Source: Diplonema papillatum (taxonomy: Eukaryota; Euglenozoa; Diplonemea; Diplonemida; Diplonemidae). From it: a DNA stretch of 64,000 nt. Below the pieces are notes generated by a model that saw only the letters and a list, made by a program, of their open reading frames with translations, did no database searches and was not told where the DNA came from. The DNA lies in assembly GCA_030068145.1 (NCBI GenBank), contig JAPJBO010000166.1, forward strand, positions 186,001 to 250,000, in the 5' to 3' direction. The translations under genes were made by a program, and so were the position numbers. Below, piece after piece: positions 52,371 through 63,775 of this stretch; position 1 is the stretch's first letter, and the number at the start of each line of letters is the position of its first letter.

Positions 52371-52514
52371 TCCGTACAGGTGGCAGAACACCGCAAGCCT
52401 TGCTTGCACCGTATCTCTCTTATTCCAGGAGCAATTCTTAGAGATGCAAAAATGACGGGTTATTGAAAGATAGTGATGTCGGCACGTACAAACAAGCATC
52501 GCGCCTAATATTTT

Positions 52515-52565
52515 GAGAGTTCGTTTGAGAGTCCGGGTTTTTAGAGTCTCCGGGTGACCGCGGTT
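52515..52565 (+). repeat. Family A repeat copy
   Basis: GAGTTCGTTTGAGAGTCCGG then TTTTTAGAGTCTCCGGGTGACC-like ending. Plus orientation like all others seen. Confidence 0.7.
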
Positions 52566-53469
52566 GAATATCTTGAAGCAAGTAAGCTTGTCGGCATAAC
52601 TACGGCATACACGTGCGCTTTCAATGTGTTCACGTACGCATGGCACTCATTCCACGAAAACGTGTCACAGATTTTGCTTCGTGCGATCCGCCATGTTTAG
52701 GCCAAATTTTGAGCAAAATTCGGAAAAAAAATTTGGGATGGAAAGAGCTATCCACGGCGTATGTGGGTGCGGGTTGTTTCTTCGGCGTATACTTTCATTA
52801 CCTGGTATAATAATATTTCTTGTTGCCAGCGGTGAAACCGCACGCCTCGTAGGAGATGACTCTTGTTTCTTTGGAAGGTCGGTGCAGCCAGTCGTCGTTC
52901 GGATCAATATTCGTTTTCAAAGAAACCAGTTTCTTCTTCAACAAAAAATATGCCTTCGCTCTTTCGCTATCCTTTCAAAAACTGTTGCGTTGACGCATCC
53001 ACTTTTTTGAGCAGGCCTAGTTTGGGCCCTCTCTTCAGGTTCTTCTTCTTCTTTTTCACCTGGTATGTCTTGAGTTAGGGATCTCCATGTGAAGCACGGA
53101 CATGTAAACTGTGACAGTGACATGATCTTCAGTTTGGTGTTGGTTCACTCATTGCTCTAGCTTACATTTTTGGAACACATTGCAATGTCTCGAAAAAAAG
53201 AAGAAAAAAACGAAAATACAACTGAGAAACCCGTTCAACGTCAGTGCGTATGAAACACGCACCGCCTTCAGTTTATCGAATCGTCTATTGTCAATTTGCT
53301 GTGCTTTGCCGCACCTGTTCTCTAAGCACTTTCAGAAGCCTGTCTGTTTGACTCTCGGGGTGGGTGTCTTTAGTAGACTGTTTTTGTTGTCTTTGGAAGT
53401 CGGTATTTCTTATGTCTCCGATTGACGCGAGTGAGGCGGAGGATGGGTCCTTTGAAAAGCTGGGGGCTT

Positions 53470-53522
53470 GAGTGAAACTTGGCTTCAAACCCTGGGATTT
53501 TAAAGTCTCTGGGTGACCTTCG
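53470..53522 (+). repeat. Family A repeat copy
   Basis: GAGTGAAACTTGGCTTC, CCCTGGGATTTTAAAG, CTCTGGGTGACCTTCG. Confidence 0.7.
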
Positions 53523-53977
53523 TTTTGTGGGGTGTTGTTGCCGGTGGATTAGCATGTGGATATCTGCTGGTAAGGTCCTGTGATCTTGTTCTTCACTGGT
53601 TCTGGCAGCATCCAACGGACTCTTCGTACGGTTACGCCTCGCCGGTGCCGCAGTCCTCCTCAGAGTGAAAATACGGGGGTGGGAAATCTCGCTGTTTCCG
53701 CCGAAATTATGCTTCTCGCGTGTGTTTGATGCTAGCATCAAGTCTTCTTCCCTTTCCATGGAATGTCCTTGTGCTCAACGCTGCACCTGTCCTATCCGCA
53801 ACCAATGCCTCGGACACATAAGGCGGGCCATCAGCGCGGTGCGTGAGTGAGAACAGTTTAGAGTGTCAGGCGGCTGACCGTAGCTTTCCAGAACCACCTG
53901 TGATACGGGAGCACTGTCAGAATTCTGGGAGGAAGCCCCTACAACTGTGTCATTGGGCAGTACTGTCCATCCACAAC

Positions 53978-54207
53978 CTTCCCACAATGTGGTCGGAATA
54001 GCCACAACATGTACCTACTGTGGCCAGACTCTGTTTCCTTGAAAATGGGCAAAATGAATGCCCAGGGTTGAAAACAACTCCGTCGACACATTGTATTCAT
54101 ACGACACTGCCCCAATTTCCCTTGGTCGTGGGGAAAAGGATTCTACCCACAATAGCCACAATGTATTGCGGGTAAATGTTGTGGCTATTCTGACCACGAT
54201 GTCAGAA
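53978..54207. mobile_element. MITE with TIRs, copy 1 (230 bp)
   Basis: Left end CTTCCCACAATGTGGTCGGA / ATAGCCACAACA is mirrored by TGTTGTGGCTATTCTGACCA at 54178-54197. The interior resembles 57494-57761 read in the opposite orientation, including ATTGTATTC and CCCCAATTTCCCTTGGTCGTG. Confidence 0.75.
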
Positions 54208-54429
54208 AGTAGTAGGTACACGGCACTGTCGTGAGCTGCAGTTTTAAAGGGAAGGCAGGAACTTGTTCTAGCTCTCTGCACTGCGGCAGAGTACTTCGAG
54301 CTTGTGTTTATCGCTCGCGGATGGGGTTGCATCGAACAAAATCGGACTAGACGAGAGGGGTTGCTTGAAACTTCGGGATGTTCACGTCTTCGGGTGCCGT
54401 TGCGGGTAAAGAAAGGGAGCGGGAATAGT

Positions 54430-54550
54430 TGAGTTGCAGCTCTTGACAAAGACAGACGGAAAAAAGAAGGTGCTTTTATTCTTCGCTTTTTCTCACGAAC
54501 GGAGGGGTCGGTCCTGCTTTTGGCTTTGTAAGTTCTCCCGACTCCCGAAA
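54430..54550 (+). repeat. Family G dispersed repeat copy
   Basis: GCAGCTCTTGACAAAG, TTTCTCACG, GGTCGGTCCTGCTT and TCCCGACTCCCG follow the order seen at 33985-34090; the split copy 22667-22713 plus 33417-33535 was interrupted by the outer transposon. A diverged copy is at 63598-63680. Confidence 0.65.
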
Positions 54551-55141
54551 TCGTGCTTAGCACAAACTCAAGAGGTCTAGTCAACTATTCTCCTGCAGTA
54601 TTAGCATACCTTCACGAAAATAAGAAAGGGAAAGTCTTTTGTAGCTCATGTGAGGGGCATTTGTGCTGCCTGGTCATCGTCTTTTCACATCCCTTTAACA
54701 AGCCTTTGTACGTAACTGTCTTTTGATACTGCATCGAACACGACATTCTGTACTCGTAAGGCTCAAGCGGCAATCTGGAAAACCAGGTGCAAGAAGACAA
54801 CGTCTCGAGGTAAAGAATGCTGTAGGGATTGCCGCATCTCCTGAATTGCATGCGTCCGAGTGGGCTACATAGACAAGGTTTAGTCAATCTTAGTTTATAG
54901 TGTTCGGGCGATGCTAAACCAAGATGCTTACTTGCCTCAGCAAGTTGAGGCAAACAGGAACATCCAATGTGCTTGTTGCGTTTATGCACTCGAAGTGATG
55001 CGCAAGAGGCAGCACCCGCCCTAAACGCGTGCATTACACACAAATCCACCTGCACACCAAAAATTCTTTGCGTGTAATAAAAGTAATGCGTGTCAGAAAA
55101 GCAGCTCTGGAGCATGCAGAAAAGTCAGGTGACGGGCAGGA

Positions 55142-55362
55142 AAATACTCGAGGCGCTGCCTTGTGGTTACTTCGAAGGAGGCTAGAGGGGGAAACAATAC
55201 AACGACAAAGTGGGGTCTTTCGTTGTCGAGCGCTTACGCCCGGCACTGAACCCAGATTCACCGGTGTTTCGTGTGGGCTATGGCGATAGTGGGGGCGTTG
55301 ATACTTCGCAACTGGCAGCCTCAAGTATTTCCTACGAAGCAGGTGCATATACGAAAACAAAT
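55142..55362 (+). repeat. Family B repeat copy
   Basis: AATACTCGAGGCGCTGCC to CGAAGCAGGTGCATATAC. Diverged partial copies follow at 55597-55690 and 55972-56135. Confidence 0.75.
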
Positions 55363-57493
55363 GACATGAAATATTACAGACCGATACGAGCTGCATGGCA
55401 ACCCCTGCTCAACATGCATGCGCGTGGGGGGCCCAAGACTAAATTCAAAGCGAATTTCTTCTTGGTGTCGGTCGCAACACTTACAAACATGGCTAGCCGT
55501 ATTTAAGCATACCTACTACCCACATACCACCCGCCTCACAGCCTCAATGGTCAACCGGAGACCCTAAAACACCGAACCTCTAAACCACAATAAACGCTAG
55601 AAAGTACTCGGAAGCGCCGCCTGGTGCTTGATTCGACGGAGGCTAGAGGGGTAACAGTAGACAACTTCGAACAACTGGTACTTGTCGTACTATCAACATG
55701 AACCGTAAACTCGAGAGAACGCTGGCGGCGTGTTTGGGAGGAGATTAACCAGTGCCGGCACGTACAAAAAAATTTAGTATGCCGCTTCCGTTTGTTTGTG
55801 CGCACTAGCGGCTTTTCACCTGATTTGGTGAGTTGCTTTTAGTACGCTGCCAACTACTAATTTTAGTACCAACAATGCATTGTTAACACAAAAACACCGC
55901 ACCTGTTGGTGTGTTGCCGACAATCAACCGAGGTTGACTGTGTGCGAGGGTGCAGTCTGTTAAGTTCTCTTTTTACTTCGTTGAACGCTTGCACCCGACA
56001 CCGCACCCAGATTTACGTCGGTTTCGTGTGGGTTACAGCGCATTTCCTCCCTCGTAATTCGGGCTCCTTGTTGTTGCATGCCCCCGTTGTGATTCGCAGC
56101 GGGCGGCCTCCCCAAGGACTTCCGAAAAAGCATGTTCTCAGAGTGTACGCACGTAACGGAGACAAATAAAATAAAAAGAACCAAGCCTCGGAAGGGAAAA
56201 CAGGGAGCCAGGGATTTAAAGTGGGGGCGTTTTTTTTTTTCCCCCCGTCTTTCTTTTTTCTTGTGCTATCTTTCTTCGAAGGAACAGCTGGCTAGAAACC
56301 TCGGAGCTTAACCCTTTACGGGCGGGGACATGTGCCACTTTGTCTAAAAAGCCGAAATCTGGAGTGTCCGAACATAGTCAGAGTGTAAAGACACGTCAAA
56401 AAGGATCAATTGTTTGCTGCTGGGAAGAGGTGTGTTAAGGGGCACCAGGGTATCCAAATTCTGGAGTCGTAGCACTCTCGAGTTCGACCCCAGAAGGCTT
56501 TCTGCGCGCTGGGACAACCTACTTTCCCTCCGTCTCGTAAGGGGCCAAAGTCTGGGGTTTGTGTTACCGTACCGTTTTCTTTTTTCTTATTTTTTGAAAA
56601 GTGAGGGGGTACAAGGTCAATGCTGACCCGCCGCCCTCTCGTAGATTATTAGCAGTGTAGCGTCCCTGGTCTGGCTAGGCGCGTGTACAACAGTGGACCG
56701 AGTATTCGCCTTACAGCACTCTGGGAAATTGCGCGAAGGAGTGGCAAACTCGTGAATCGTGTGAAAGATGATTGTTCTGTGCGCACGAGCGGTGTAGTAT
56801 TGCCCGTCGTTTGACCGTGCGTAAACCTCGCACTGCCCGCTTCCACTGACTTCGTTGCAGCCAGAAGCTCTGAAATCGAAGCTTCTTGCTCACGAATCAT
56901 CTTTTTTTCGTCCAGGCTTTCGAAGGCGCCTGAATGTTTTTGCCTCGTGCGGGTTTTATCTAGAGTAGAGAAGTTCGCTTGAGATTCTTATTCGCGTTTC
57001 CTGTTGTTGGGTTGCCTACCAGGCCAGCGACACTGCAGAGAGAAATGGGCGTAGTGTTTTCACCACTTTTTCTTTTGTGTTTCCGGCAATATATTTGTTT
57101 TCCCCCTCATTTTTTTGCTGCCCCCCAACGTAAAAAAAAAAAAAAAAAAAAAAAAAACGCTTACACAGCGAGTGTAGGAGAAAGAAGAAGGATTCTCGGT
57201 GACCGCACTGTCTTGAACCGAAACCCTGAACGTGGCTTCAGGTGACCAATTGGCAAATAGTCATGATCCACGACCTTGTGGAACTCGGAGAGAATGAGAC
57301 TACGTTTCGGGGCTCAGGTGGGAGGGGGGGCAAATGCTGTCCACCAAATCCGGGGGGGGGTACCTTCGAACGGACTGCTGTTTAAGGGCTCACTCTGCGA
57401 CTGTTTTCCGATCATCCTCCACAATATCGCGGGTTCAATACAAAACAGGGCCCCAGTGGTGCAAGCACCACGCATTACCGTGCACTCACTACT

Positions 57494-57761
57494 TTTCCCA
57501 GAATGTGGTCGGAATAGCCACAACGTTTATCCCACAATACATTGTGGCTAGAATCTGTTTCCCCCACGACTAAGGAAAATTGGGGTCCTTCGTCGCATGA
57601 TACGTGGGAAAAAGTTCGTGTCGACGGAATTGATTTCAACCCTGGCGTTCATTGTAGCCCATTTTCAACGGGCCACAAAGGAGAAATATTCTGGCCACAC
57701 AACAGAGTAACAGTGTATTACGGGTAAATGTTGTGGCTATTCTGACCACAATGTGGGAAGG
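57494..57761. mobile_element. MITE with TIRs, copy 2 (268 bp)
   Basis: TTCCCAGAATGTGGTCGGAA / TAGCCACAACG at the left and TGTTGTGGCTATTCTGACCA / CAATGTGGGAA at the right. It is the same family as 53978-54207 in reverse orientation. It contains ATTGGGGTCC and AAGTTCGTGTCGACGGAATT. Confidence 0.78.
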
Positions 57762-58371
57762 TTGTGCACAGCTCTTCAAGAACTGTACTAAATTCTTCCC
57801 CTTCTTCTTTTTTTCTTTTTGGCGGTCCGCCCTTTTGCGTGTACTCAGATCACGCCCTGCGACTATTCAAGTGCTCCAAACCACCCGGCGCTACTGGTGT
57901 GCTGCCAAGTAGTAGAAGGCACCTGTTCTTTTAAAAAGGAGTGCACGTTTGATCAGCCAGAAGGGAGGGGGATGGGGACGGGGGGGTGTGGGTTGGAATG
58001 TAGGAAGAAATGCGTAGTTTTGTTTTAGTCTTGTATTCATCTACGCAAGGAATAGAGGACAATTCAAGCAGGATGCCGCAGAACCGGGATTGAAACGAAA
58101 CGAACAGAGCGACAGAGAGGAGCGAGAGAGAGAGAATAATTTGTCAAGAGCTCGGGGGGTCAACCATCGATACGAGACGATGCCAAAGCCCTCCCCTTTG
58201 CAGTAATAAAATACGTTTCGACGTCACCCCTTACTGGCCCCATAACCCACTTGCGGGCCTTCTGAGGCCCCTTTAGCTCCCCTTAACCCGCCAAAAACCC
58301 GTTAAGGGGCCGGTTTGGCAGATACAGTTTCGGGGCCGGCATGCAGTATGGGGTGACGTCAAATATTTTAG

Positions 58372-58444
58372 GGTTAAAGTTCGCTTGAAATTCCGGGGTT
58401 GTAGGGTCTCCGTGTGACCGTTCATGAATGGGTTCTCCTAGAGC
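58372..58444 (+). repeat. Family A repeat copy
   Basis: AAAGTTCGCTTGAAATTCCG, GGGTCTCCGTGTGACC and GAATGGGTTCTCCTAGAGC; full length, with the 3' extension seen at 8035-8102. Confidence 0.75.
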
Positions 58445-59172
58445 AAGAAAGGGCTGTATGGTAACGGGTTGTATATTTGGTGCACGCTTTCGTTAAGTCC
58501 GGGACTGTTTGTGACCGTGATTTTGTCAGTGCAAAGGGGAGGGGGAGGGGTTTTCGGCATTGTAGCATACCAATTGTTTACAGTGCAAGCAGTGGGAGCG
58601 TGCGCACGAACGATCCTCGCCTGTCTTTGTACAGTTGCGTGCAGGAACGTACGCAGTGTTATGCACAAAACTTACACCGACGTATCCACTTACTTTCAAA
58701 GGTTTTACCGGGTTCGGAGTGCCGACTGAGGGAACCCAGGTGCTCGCTGGCAATCAGGCGAGAATCCTAGGACGGCGACATTTTCCGTTAGCCTGAAGCG
58801 AACACCTCAGAGAATCATACGACGTGGAAAGAGAAAGGCAGGTTTGGTAAGGGAGATTCCTCTTGGAACGCGTCTTTCGATTTTGCCTGCAATACGATGA
58901 TTCAACCATTCATTCCATTCCATTCAAACTGACCAACATCGAGAGACTCTGGGAGATTCATCGTTTTTCCCAAATCCACATCCGGGTTTCTCCTGAGCAC
59001 CAGTGTACCGGGAAAGCTGCTAAACAGAAGCCAGGGGCTGTGCCACGGGTCAGGTGGCTCCTGATTTCCCCGCCTCCCCGCTTGTCGGTACCTGCATTGT
59101 ACTATGTGCGGCGGGGTGCCCGCGATTTCACCAATAACCTTCATTATTTTTCGTTCCTTTGCAAAAGCAAGT

Positions 59173-59455
59173 AAAAATACTCGAGGGACTGCCTGGCAGT
59201 CTCCTCAAGCATTTCCTACAAAGCAGGTGCGTATACAAAAATACTCGAGGGACTGACTTGTGCTCATTTCGAAGGAGGCTAGAGGGGGAGAAAACAATAC
59301 AACTACAAAGTGGGTCTTTTTTTGTTGAACGCTTACGCCCGTCACTAAACCCAGATTTACCTGTGTTTCGTGCGGGCTGCAGCACTTTTACCTCCTTTGA
59401 TCTATCGCAACTGGCAGTCTCCTCAAGCATTTCCTACAACGCAGGTGCTTCTACA
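59173..59455 (+). repeat. Family B repeat, end fragment followed by a full copy
   Basis: 59173-59236 is a start and end piece with the middle missing; 59237-59455 is a full copy (AATACTCGAGGGACTGAC to CAACGCAGGTGCTTCTAC). A diverged copy continues to about 59872. Confidence 0.75.
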
Positions 59456-60099
59456 AAAAAAGAACTCGGAAGGGCCGCCCGATGCCTATTTCGACGGAGG
59501 CTGCAACGGCGAGAACCAGCGCCGGCACTGAACCCAGGCTTACCTGCGGGCTTCGTGCGTATAAGTCGATATTTGAGTGCGTGAGCCCCTCCGAAGAGAA
59601 AGGTCCATCACACTAGTTCCAAGCTACTTAGCCCGGGTCTCTGGGTCGCGTCCCCCTCCTTCTCTTGGTCGCCTGGTCTTGCGTCTTGTTGGTCCATCCG
59701 GGCTGATCGCTTCGCGCTTCCCCTTCGTCTTGCATCACCTCGTCTTCACTCCCTGCCTCACGGGCCTGCGGGCTTCGTGCAGGCGGCAGGACACTTTTCC
59801 TCCTTTGTGAAAATTTGCAACTGGCAACTGGCGGCCTCCTGCTTCCTACAAAGCAGGTGTTTTTATTCAAAAATGACGAAATCTTCACTGGTTGTCTGTT
59901 GTGGCCGTCGCCCTCGTCCACCGCTCATGTTTAGTTGCCGCGCGAGAAAAGGCGAAGCCAGGAAGCTGCTGTTCTTGCTGACCATATGGTACGATGCCAA
60001 AAGGGGGGGGGTTCGGGCGGAAGAATCCCGCATAGTTCACCAGGGTCTGACGGGTACTGAGACCCCATACTCTTCCTAAAACATGAGAGAGAGAGAGAG

Positions 60100-60300
60100 C
60101 CGAGTTAGAGTGCAGGGACCATCTCTCCGGGGAGTTTCCGGTCTCCTCACTTCTCTTCGCACTGCTACGGCGGGCGTAAGTCGCTCCGGAGGCGCGGTGC
60201 AGGTTGCGGCTCTGCTACAGTGAGTGGCGGCACCGGAGTTGGTGCTGCAGCGGGCGCTCTGGCCGGCGGGCGAGCTCGTCTCGCGGGGGATCGCCGCCTT
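60100..60300 (+). repeat. Dispersed repeat (family H), second copy
   Basis: Counterpart of 48810-48990. The open frame 60220-60438 lies mostly in it and is not a recognisable protein. Confidence 0.5.
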
Positions 60301-60507
60301 GTAACGCTGCGGGCCTCACACATGATTCTGCGTTCGAGTTTTAGGAAGGGTATGGGGACTCAGTACCCGTCAGACCCTGGTGAACTATGCGGGGATCTTT
60401 CCGCCCAAACCCCCCCCTTTTGGCATCGACTCATATGAAGTGGCGCAAAGCAAGCTGCTTTCGTTTCTCTGGACGGTTGGTGCGGCAAACCTGTCATTCG
60501 GATTATT

Positions 60508-60615
60508 AGAGTACAAATTCACTAAGAGATCCGGAGTTGTATAGTCGCCGGGTGACCTTCGTCAAAAAGGTTCCTTTAAGATATCGTACATTTGCGTATC
60601 GTATCTGCGGTAGTG
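60508..60615 (+). repeat. Family A repeat with the intron 2-type extension
   Basis: GAGATCCGGAGTTGTATAG, CGCCGGGTGACC, then GCGTATCGTATCTGCGGTAG, GCAGTACGTG, as at 40638-40750 in BLTP1 intron 2. So the extension belongs to the repeat, not to the gene. Confidence 0.75.
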
Positions 60616-61212
60616 GCAGTACGTGGGCTTTTGCGTGTGTCTTTGTTGCCTATTGCCTTACTGCTGGTCTCAAAGAAACGAAATTCTTTTCCGACAGAAA
60701 AAAAAGTAGCTGGCTAGACCTCTTGATTTTGTGTTTCCCACAACCTGGGAAGTCGGGAAGCCAAACGTACTCAGAACGCAGGACCGACCCATTTTGTGAA
60801 AACAGGATAAAGTGTTTGCGATGAGCCATCAGGCAAAAGGAGAACGAGTCTCTTTGATTGAAAATTGATGTATCCATGTATGAGCCACACAAGCTCAAGA
60901 AGTCCAATCGTACCATCTCTTCCCCCCCTGCAGGAACCGCCTGTATCCGATACAGCGGGGAGTCTATAGCACAAGAACACCAATTTGATTCGTGTTCGGC
61001 CGAAGCTTTTTTTCTTCTTTTGTTTGTGCGCGCTGGCGGAACTCGCCTGTTTCGGTAGTACGCTGCCGACTAGGAATCCTGTAGTGCCGACAATGCATTG
61101 TTTACACAATTGGAACGCACCTCCACTCCGCTCCAATGGAAGGAACATCAAGCCGAGATGCCGCCGTGGTAGACCGAAATTAGGAAAAGATGAACTAGAA
61201 CCTTGCCCGGGT

Positions 61213-61452
61213 ATCAAGATAACAATACTCTGAGGAGCCGCCGGGTGCTTGTTTCGAGTTGTTTCGACGGAGGCTGGAAGGGCGGGAGGAACAATACAAC
61301 TACGGGTCTTTGGTCCCTGTTTGAACGCATACGCCCCGGCACTAAAGCTCAGTTTCGACCTGTGTTCCGTGTGGACTACGAGTTCCTTCTTCCATTCTCG
61401 CCCCTCGGAACCTCGAGTATCTCCTTGCAGAGCATGTGCTTATTCAAAAAGA
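61213..61452 (+). repeat. Family B repeat, diverged copy
   Basis: Landmarks are recognisable (GACGGAGGCTGGAAGGGC, GAACGCATACGCCCCGGCAC, GCATGTGCTTATTCAAAAAG) but with many changes. A hairpin (61470-61498) follows. Confidence 0.6.
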
Positions 61453-62695
61453 GTAGACACCGCTGGGCACTTTTCGCGGCGTGCAGAGCCGCGAAAGGTT
61501 CGCTGCCTTCTGGTAGAAGTCCAACAGAAGAATGCCGAACTTTCGCTGGTTCCTGCGCGACGGGCCGCTGCAGTAGAAGTGTACCCTATATGCTTTCATC
61601 TTGTTCTTCGTCTTATCTTTTCTTGTTCTTGTTCTTGTTTTCTTTTTTATCTTTTCGTTCTCTTGTGCTCTCTCCGCCGGCCGAGATTGCTTGTTTGTGA
61701 TGTGTTTCCGCCCTGTTTCTGTCAGTGTTTCCCCCTTGCTTCCTCCACCGCGTTTCTCCCCAAGGCTACTTCGGCGGTTGTCGACCCGTCTCTGCAATTC
61801 TGGCACGGTGGGTGACGGTGCCACGTTGCACCGCTGCGGGCCTCTTCTTTCTGCTTCTGCGGCCTTCTTCTACGGTAGCGTTATGATGGGTAACTCCAGA
61901 AAGACAGGACAAACCAGGGGGGAGAAAGTGTGTGTGTGGGTGAGAGAGAGAGAGGTAAAAAAGAATACAGTCGAACTGTACTATGATCGGTCATAATCCG
62001 GCTCCGACGAAGGTGCTTGCTCTAGGCCCATAAGCATCCAGGAAGGGATGGAGGCAGAAGAGAGGGCGCCAACATAGGAGGGGAGAGGAAGGGGGAGAAT
62101 GGTAAAAAAAGACGAAGTAGGCTTCACGCTTCCTTTCCCTACATTGTTCTGCTTTTAGCCTCGGAGACCGATTGCGGTCAACGGCCGGCCCGATGGAGAA
62201 TGAGATTTGCCCTGTATATCCGCGAGAAAAAGACTCTTTTCGTGGTCAACGAGCCCGCCGTGTCCTAGGAACCCGCTGTGGCCGCACGACGGCGTGCGCC
62301 GCATGCGCTTTATTGGATTGTTCGGGCTTTTGCTTTTGTTGTACCGTCGATCCCTGGGGACGATCAGATTGTTCTTTTCTCTTCGTCGGTTCTGTTTACT
62401 CCTCCACACGGTGCTAAACGCCTGCAGCAAAAGCAGGTAGTCGTCGCCTTGTTCCGCGAAGTGACCGACAAGCGATGATTCAACTACTTAGTCGCAGATT
62501 CTGACAGATTCTGTCAACCCGATTTTCCTTCTTCGTTTTCCACACGGTTTCTTCGTCATCTTTTTTTGGTTGACCTTCACTTCCTTGCCGGGAGGCGGAG
62601 GAGTTGGTTGGACCTATTGTACCTATATTATTTCCTTCGTTTCTTCGCTACCAATTTCTCCCTCGAAGGATTCTCTCTCTCTTTCTTTTTTTAGG

Positions 62696-63235
62696 CTGAA
62701 AGTTCGCTTGAACTACCGAGGATTTGAGTCTCCGGGTGACTTTCGGCTATACCGGTGGGATCTACTTTAAACGCTGCATGTGTTTTTGAAGGCGGTGGTT
62801 ACACGTGGGACGAGTATCGGTGGATACCTTTCGTTGCTGATCGTTGGCGGCTTCGACCATTATCCGTATACTTTACATACGGTAGGCCTCAGCAGGGTGC
62901 CGTAGTAGTAGGTGACCGTCTATCTTTTTGGAACCGAATCTTACCGTTTCTCCTCGTGTACCAGTTTGGGATTCTCCATTTGCCTTTTTTCAGAGTGAAA
63001 GAGCGCTAGAAACTCCGTGGGGTAGGCTTGAACCTCCGAGGGTTTAACTCTCCGGGGGACCTTTGGCAATAAAGGAAGATATCCTTTTTTCTGACTAAAC
63101 TACACACCGACGTTTACGAGGTAAGAGTCGGTGTGTAGTTTTGTTGTAGATCGTTGATGGCTTCGGCAACTGTCCACACACCTTGCATACGGTGGGCCCT
63201 CCAGTGTGGTACCCCAATAGGTGGCTGTCTGTCTT
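62696..63235 (+). repeat. Two diverged tandem units, each led by a family A copy
   Basis: Unit 1: family A at 62696-62748, then GATCGTTGGCGGCTTCGACC...CATACGGTAGGCC (62838-62890). Unit 2: family A at about 63000-63069, then GATCGTTGATGGCTTCGGC...CATACGGTGGGCC (63149-63199). Period about 311 bases. Confidence 0.65.
63097..63141. repeat. 15-base perfect inverted repeat
   Basis: AAACTACACACCGAC and GTCGGTGTGTAGTTT with a 15-base loop. Confidence 0.85.
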
Positions 63236-63745
63236 CTTTGTAACCGTCTCATCTCGTGTTTTTGGTGCTGCTTCTAGTTTGCGCAAGTAGCACCTTTTAT
63301 TTGCTGCAAGATCAATCAGCATCAAGTGAACAATGATGGACGTGATCAATGACAACATGCGAAACACTCTTCCTTCTTCGCAAGTGCAGGGTATACGTCT
63401 CTATGGGGCGGACTCCTGTATTAACACTTTATCGCTGGCTTCACTAAACCTGCGTGTGCAACCGAGGTTCCGGATGTGTTCCCCTTCAGTACAGCTGCAC
63501 TATTATAAAAGAAAGAAACACAGAGGCATAAAAAGGAGAGCAACACACAGTAAGTAGGGACGTAGTGAAAAACAAGAAAAAAATTAGAAAGACTCGCTCT
63601 TTCTCACGGAAGGGAGCGGTGGGTGAGGCGTGGGGGTTGAGGGCTGTTTTTGAGACTTTGAGCTACGATCAGTTCTCCCGACTCTGGCTTTGCGATGCAG
63701 CAAGATATTTTGTCGAGGCGTCTACCTCCCTTGCAGTACTGGCGT

Positions 63746-63775
63746 GTCGTGCTTTCTTCAAGGAGAAAGCACGAC
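63746..63775. repeat. 12-base perfect inverted repeat
   Basis: GTCGTGCTTTCT and AGAAAGCACGAC with a 6-base loop. Confidence 0.85.

Noticed and set aside
56450-56510. Possible tRNA because of GAGTTCGACCCC
   Set aside because: Only a B-box-like string is present; no D-arm at the right distance and no acceptor stem.
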